The notes beneath the pieces were generated by a model that was not told the DNA's origin, searched no databases, and worked only from the letters and a program-made list of their open reading frames with translations. A DNA stretch of 64,000 nt, taken from Warburgia ugandensis (taxonomy: Eukaryota; Streptophyta; Magnoliopsida; Canellales; Canellaceae). Shown here one piece after another: positions 59,900 through 64,000 of the stretch; position 1 is the first letter of the stretch, and each line of letters opens with the position of its first letter. The DNA lies in contig CP141136.1 of NCBI GenBank assembly GCA_035236585.1, positions 51,291,136 through 51,355,135 of the forward strand, given 5' to 3'. A program made the translations under genes and the position numbers.

Positions 59900-60835
59900 A
59901 GTTTATAAAGGAATTTCCTCACATAACTTATGACACAGCTGACTAGAAAGGAGAGGAAATTTGAGTAGATAGATGAATGTGAATGGAAATACAAAGAATT
60001 AAAGAGAATGCTTAGTATAGTGCCCATTTTGACTCTCTTAGTTGTGTATTGGGTGATTCACTATATGATGACACCTTAGGCAATGGACTTGGATGTGTAC
60101 TAAGGAAACATGGTAAGGTAATCACTTATGCATCTAGGCAGTTGAAGATTCATGAAGTGAACTATTTCACCCATGATTTGGATTTGACTATTGTGGTCTC
60201 TACTTTGAAGATCTAGAGACATTATTTACATGATGAAACTTTTGAGGTCTTTACTGATTATAAGAGCCTCAAGTACATTTAATTCCAAAGTGATCTTAAC
60301 ATGAGATAACAACATTGGAAGGAAAATTTGAAAGACTATGATTTCACCATCTAGAATCACCCTGTTAAGAGAAAAGTCATGATAGATGCTTTAAGTAGAA
60401 AGACAAAGGGAGTGCTATAAAATGTGTTAAGAAGATTAGCTGTTATAGATAGAATACTACTAGCACAGAGAGTGTGAAGACACTCAAGGTATGAGTAGTA
60501 AGACTGGTTTTACTATAGGTTCTGATGGAAGTGCATGCTTCCATGATATACTCGTAGTGCCAATAGCCTCATGACTAAGATAAGATTTATCGTAGGAGGC
60601 ACATAATTTGAAGTACACCCTACATGATAGAGGCACAAAAAATGTATCAGGATTTGTAAAGGGATTTCTAGTGGAGAGGCATAAAATGAGACATCAGCAA
60701 TTGTGTGGCATGGTTTCTAGTATCTCAGATAGTAAAGGTAGAGCATCAAAGGCCCATGGGACTATTGCAAACCTTGGAGCCACCGCAATGGAAGTGGGAC
60801 CACATTATCATGAACTTTATAGTGGGGTCAAGCAT
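59900..60835 (+). pseudogene. Gypsy RNase H and integrase N-terminal remnant
   Basis: It starts in the RT connection (FIKEFPHITYD). RNase H is clear at about 60045-60420: [55 protein letters not shown] and DALSRKT. The integrase zinc region follows in broken frames: EAHNLKYTLHDRGTK (about 60597-60640), then [11 protein letters not shown] (about 60790) where the first catalytic Asp reads Asn. It ends near 60835. Stops and frameshifts are numerous. It could be the distal part of the family-B element whose RT lies at 46030-49160, separated by later insertions; that link is inference. Confidence 0.78.
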
Positions 60836-61297
60836 CTAGTGGCACTCTTATACATGAGGCTTTTAAAGTCAGTATAAAGAAGACATTATTTTGACTACCA
60901 ACTTTGTAAATATTTTACAAGTCATTTAAAAAATGACTTTAAAAGTGTGCACTTAAGAAGTCATTTAATAGAAAAATGACTTTTTTATTCTAGAGTGAAG
61001 AGGAAATTTTACATGCGAATGGACTCTTAAAGTTGTTTTCAGTAAACAAATTTAAAAGTCATTTACTTATAAAAGACTTCAAAAGTTAAGACTTTTAAAG
61101 TCATTTTCCAAACTTTAAAAACATTCTTGCATAATAAATTCCTCTTCGTGCCAGATTTTTAAAGTTGTTTGAATCAAATAACTTTAGTAGTTAAAATATT
61201 CAAGTTGCTTTATCTAAACAACTTTAAAAGTCCCCTTTTGTCTATAAAAGGCCAAAGTCCTTCATCTCACGGGTGGCATGACGACCTTCTCCTTTGT

Positions 61298-61300
<3 letters not shown>

Positions 61301-61394
<94 letters not shown>
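61301..61394. repeat. (CT)n microsatellite, about 94 bp
   Basis: A nearly pure TC repeat with one interruption near 61381. The long Ser-Leu open frame across it is an artefact of the repeat. Confidence 0.95.
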
Positions 61395-61891
61395 ATGTTT
61401 CCCACTTGCTTTATATTTTGGATATTTATATTATTTTTGGAATGAAAAATAATGCAAGTAAATTAAAATCTCTTTTCATCATGCATGACTTTCTTCTTCC
61501 CAACTCTCTCTGTTTGCATTCTATAGATCAAATGAGTTTTGTCACTACAAATGATGGGGTTAAGAAGTGTGCTAGATTGTCATGATTTCACAACAATCAT
61601 ATGATTTCCTTGCAAACAACAATTTCTTCTCTCTTTAACCCTCATATTGGAGAAAGGGAAAACATTGCAATTTGTGGTTCTCCCCCAAAATTAAGTTTTA
61701 CCCTCATTCCCCATAAAATGGTGTCAACTGAAAGGGCCAGATTATGATGAAATCATTTTAGAATAGCTCTTTAATCATGATATTGTATTAATAAGATCTA
61801 ATGACATGTAACATTTGATATATATAATAAAAGGATGATAGATGAGGAGCTATTCAAAAACAACTTTGATTTTTTTATTCATGTGTTTGTT

Positions 61892-61926
<35 letters not shown>
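61892..61926. repeat. (TA)n(GT)n microsatellite
   Basis: A short AT run passes into about 12 GT units. It lies just before the right-hand cluster of AAAGTCATTT motifs. Confidence 0.9.
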
Positions 61927-63188
61927 CCAAAGAATGCATGAATGAAGGTTGACTATCATAAACAATTAGTTTCATTGTGTATTTATGTAAGACATTATAA
62001 AGTATTAGTATAAAATATATTTTTTTAAATAAAAATTATATTAGTTTTTAAAGTCATTTGTTGTAGACGAATTTAAAAGCTACTAACTTTTAAAGTGTTT
62101 GAAATAAATATTTTTCAAATTACTGACTTTTAAAAGTTAGTTAACACTTTTAAAGTCATTTGAAGTAAGTGAAAAGTATCTGAGTGGATTGAAAATAGTA
62201 ATATTTTGTGGGTAAGGAAGAAATCAAGTGAACATGTAGGTTAAAGAAATTGTAGAAGTTGTCAGAAGAAGAAATCAATATTCTTTCGGCTTTCATACTG
62301 GAAACCAATGCATCTATGCCATGTTCTTGAAATACTTCACAATGGGAGACATGTTTGTGAAAGCTTGACCAATACCTTGCTTGATATCCGAGAAAAAACA
62401 AAGGATGGACTTGTGGCTCGATTGGATCTTGTGAAGCTGCATTTGAAGAGGAGGTTGCATCCAAAGGATAAGGGTAGTCGAGGAACATACCTACATAAGG
62501 CAAATTATATGCTCAATAAAGAAGAGAAAAGAATAGTGTGTAAAACCCTATCCTAGCTCAAAGTCCCGAATGGCTACTCTTCAAACTTTAAAAACATTGT
62601 CTCCATGGAAGAGCTAAAATTGTTGGGGATGAAGTCTCGCAATTGTCATGCATTGATTCAATAACTCTTACCTATAGCAATACATTCAGTAATATTGAAC
62701 AAAGTTAGGGGAGTTAATACAAAATTCTATTACTTGTTTAATGTTTTGTGCAAGAAGGTGGTGGTTGTTTCAAAATTATAAGAAATTCTAGAGACAACTT
62801 ATGCAAGCTTAAGGCAATCTTCCCACCATCCTTCTTTGACATCATGTTACACTTAACAGTGCACCTCATTGATGAGGCCAGACTCTATAGGCTAGTTTAC
62901 TTATGATGGATGTACCTGTTTGAGAGGTACATGAAAATTTTAAAAGGGTATGTATAAAATCATAACTAGCTAAAGGGGTGTATAGTGGAATGTTATATTG
63001 TAGAGGATGTAGTGTCATTTTGTATAGTGTACTTATCAGGAGTGAAAGAAATAATCAATTCCATTTAATGATCCTAAGGTAAGCAAACCTTTATCGAGTG
63101 ATCATATATTGACTGTTGACTATAAAGAACGGGACTAGGTGCATCTTTATGTGCTGTGAAATGTTGATGAACTCCAACTATACATTGA

Positions 63189-63261
63189 GTAAGTTGATCA
63201 TGCACTTATGTAAAAATTAATTATTAGTGGTTATATTTTCTTTGATATCTCCATTAATTTA

Positions 63262-63292
<31 letters not shown>

Positions 63293-63298
63293 GTGTAG
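63189..63298 (+). other. Probable intron in the CACTA transposase remnant
   Basis: The left exon ends in ...CTATACATTGA, followed by GTAAGT. The right end is GTGTGTAG, then TAAGCACATGG. Splicing gives LYIDKHMDFLK, the expected Tnp2 order, without a stop. A (GT)n tract (63261-63296) fills the 3' end of the intron. Confidence 0.65.
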
Positions 63299-63457
63299 TA
63301 AGCACATGGATTTCCTAAAGGCAAAGAATCTAAGTTACACAAAAAAATAGAAGTGAATATAATTTAAGCATTGTCACACACTCTGTCAGAAGGTAAAATG
63401 AAAGAATTCACACTTAACAAATTGCATTATACACACCCACACACACACACACACACA
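63261..63457. repeat. Facing (GT)n and (AC)n microsatellites
   Basis: (GT)n at 63261-63296 and (AC)n at 63431-63457 are complementary and about 135 bp apart, so single strands could fold back. Both lie in intron-like parts of the CACTA remnant. Confidence 0.85.
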
Positions 63458-64000
63458 AATTCAAGATCAGCGAGAAGTATCAGGCAATGGTATGTCTGAA
63501 TCCTTGGGCTAGTTGGCAATGGAACCATGACCAAAAGTAATAAATATGATGGATATGCAATCAATGATGATTGCTTTTACACAAAAGACCATGATAACTC
63601 AAGAGTGCAAAAAAATAATGGGGTTAGCTTTGTTGTCAATGCTACATTCTTTTCCAGTTAAAAGGATAACAGGCCAATAGAGGGGGATAATATTTATTAC
63701 TGGATTATAAGAGAGATATGGACTTTTGATTATACTTACAGAACTATGGTTATGTTTAAATATGATTAGGTAGAAACAACAAAGATAGCATCAATATTGA
63801 TGCCTTTGGATTGACCTCAACAAGATTGATTATAAAAATAGTCAATTTTATTTTGGCATCTCAAGCAAAAGAAGTATTTCACTTACAAGACGAACATGAT
63901 AAGAGATGGTCAACTATTTCATCATCCTATCCGAGGAGGGTGCTTGGGTTGAAAACAATATATGAGCGGGTACATGAACTGTATTAGTGAATTCCAATAT

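Larger units (their letters stand above)
60836..62280. repeat. Zone of short palindromic AAAGTCATTT-type motifs around a CT microsatellite
   Basis: Between 60860 and 61220, and again at 62045-62165, the motif CTTTTAAAGTCATTTG or its complement recurs about a dozen times with small changes, in both orientations; one pair forms AAGTCATTTAAAAAATGACTT-like palindromes near 60920. TCTATAAAAGGC at about 61238-61249 is a TATA-like box upstream of the CT run. 61395-62040 has no recognisable content. Clusters of short subterminal motifs are a hallmark of CACTA and hAT ends, and a CACTA transposase follows, so this may be a CACTA terminal region. I could not find a convincing terminal inverted repeat. 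Confidence 0.5.
62290..64000 (+). pseudogene. CACTA (En/Spm) Tnp2-like transposase C-terminal region, broken
   Basis: HVCESLTNTLLDIREKTKD (about 62350-62405) matches the end of the Tnp2 transposase domain. The DUF4218 region follows at about 62540-62960: LKVPNGYSSNF, LLGMKSRNCHALIQ, LLPIAIHS, then FFDIMLHLTVHLIDEARL and YMKILKGYV in a shifted frame. VDELQLYI leads to a GT-AG intron. After it come HMDFLKAKN and LSEGKMKEF (about 63375). The DUF4216 region is at about 63540-63900: YDGYAINDDCFYTKDHD, NNGVSFVV, EIWTFDYTYRTMVMFKYD and SQAKEVFHLQDE. In-frame stops after KTLS and after ALIQ show decay. Tnp2-type proteins cut CACTA element ends; the catalytic half lies outside what is preserved here. 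The right part continues past the window. Confidence 0.85.

Noticed and set aside
61540..61555. CACTACAAA string as a CACTA terminal inverted repeat
   Set aside because: No matching inverted end or 3-bp duplication found; a single short match is expected by chance.
61169..61585. Open frame of 138 codons with a long Ser-Leu run
   Set aside because: It is created by reading through the (CT)n microsatellite; no homology outside the repeat.

Overview
The window is repeat-rich plant nuclear DNA with no intact gene. It is AT-rich. Every protein homology I can read belongs to a plant transposable element: an RTE-type LINE, several Ty3/gypsy elements whose integrase C-terminus looks like the Tekay/Del chromovirus clade, TRIM-like miniature elements, and a CACTA (En/Spm) transposase. 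All are interrupted by stops or frameshifts. A seed plant with a repeat-laden genome is the safe conclusion; I cannot name the species. LTR families are labelled A to E here for convenience.

Layout. 1-98 is a flank that recurs at 20289-20388. 99-13863 is one very long family-A LTR (A1). It carries an internal tandem duplication, a full-length but broken minus-strand LINE (2821-6312, with target-site duplication), and a second family-A solo LTR nested in it (A2, 8366-12836, perfect 5-bp duplication GGCAA). 13864-20288 holds non-coding LTR-like sequence on both sides of a decayed gypsy gag/protease/RT fragment (16690-18347, family B). 20389-32448 is a family-A element with two roughly 4.5-5 kb LTRs (A3, A4), a primer-binding site, a broken gag, a protease stub and a polypurine tract, but no pol. 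A broken pol (32449-35079) follows LTR A4 directly and runs into a truncated LTR (A5).

35693-43904 is a minus-strand, non-coding LTR element (family D, LARD-like). Its roughly 2.8-kb internal region contains an inverted cluster of four TRIM LTRs (38938-39995). A plus-strand integrase fragment (43905-45384) with its polypurine tract and the start of a related LTR (E) follows. 46030-49160 is a family-B reverse transcriptase split by a second, 2.2-kb composite of six TRIM LTRs (46629-48861). Two copies of a roughly 4.4-kb non-coding repeat, family C, occupy 49161-53587 and 55433-59899. Between them lie an integrase fragment and a partial family-A LTR. After the second copy come RNase H and integrase remnants (59900-60835). 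A zone of short palindromic AAAGTCATTT-like motifs and a long CT microsatellite (60836-62280) leads into a CACTA Tnp2-like pseudogene (62290-64000) that still shows a readable GT-AG intron.

Nothing here works as a functioning pathway. The interest is structural: nested self-insertions with intact target duplications, an element pair in which one member keeps gag and the other pol, two composite TRIM insertions each bounded by near-identical 5-bp duplications, and two LTR hairpins whose stem bases appear to co-vary among copies. Coordinates of decayed elements are approximate unless a terminal motif is quoted. All comparisons were made by eye.
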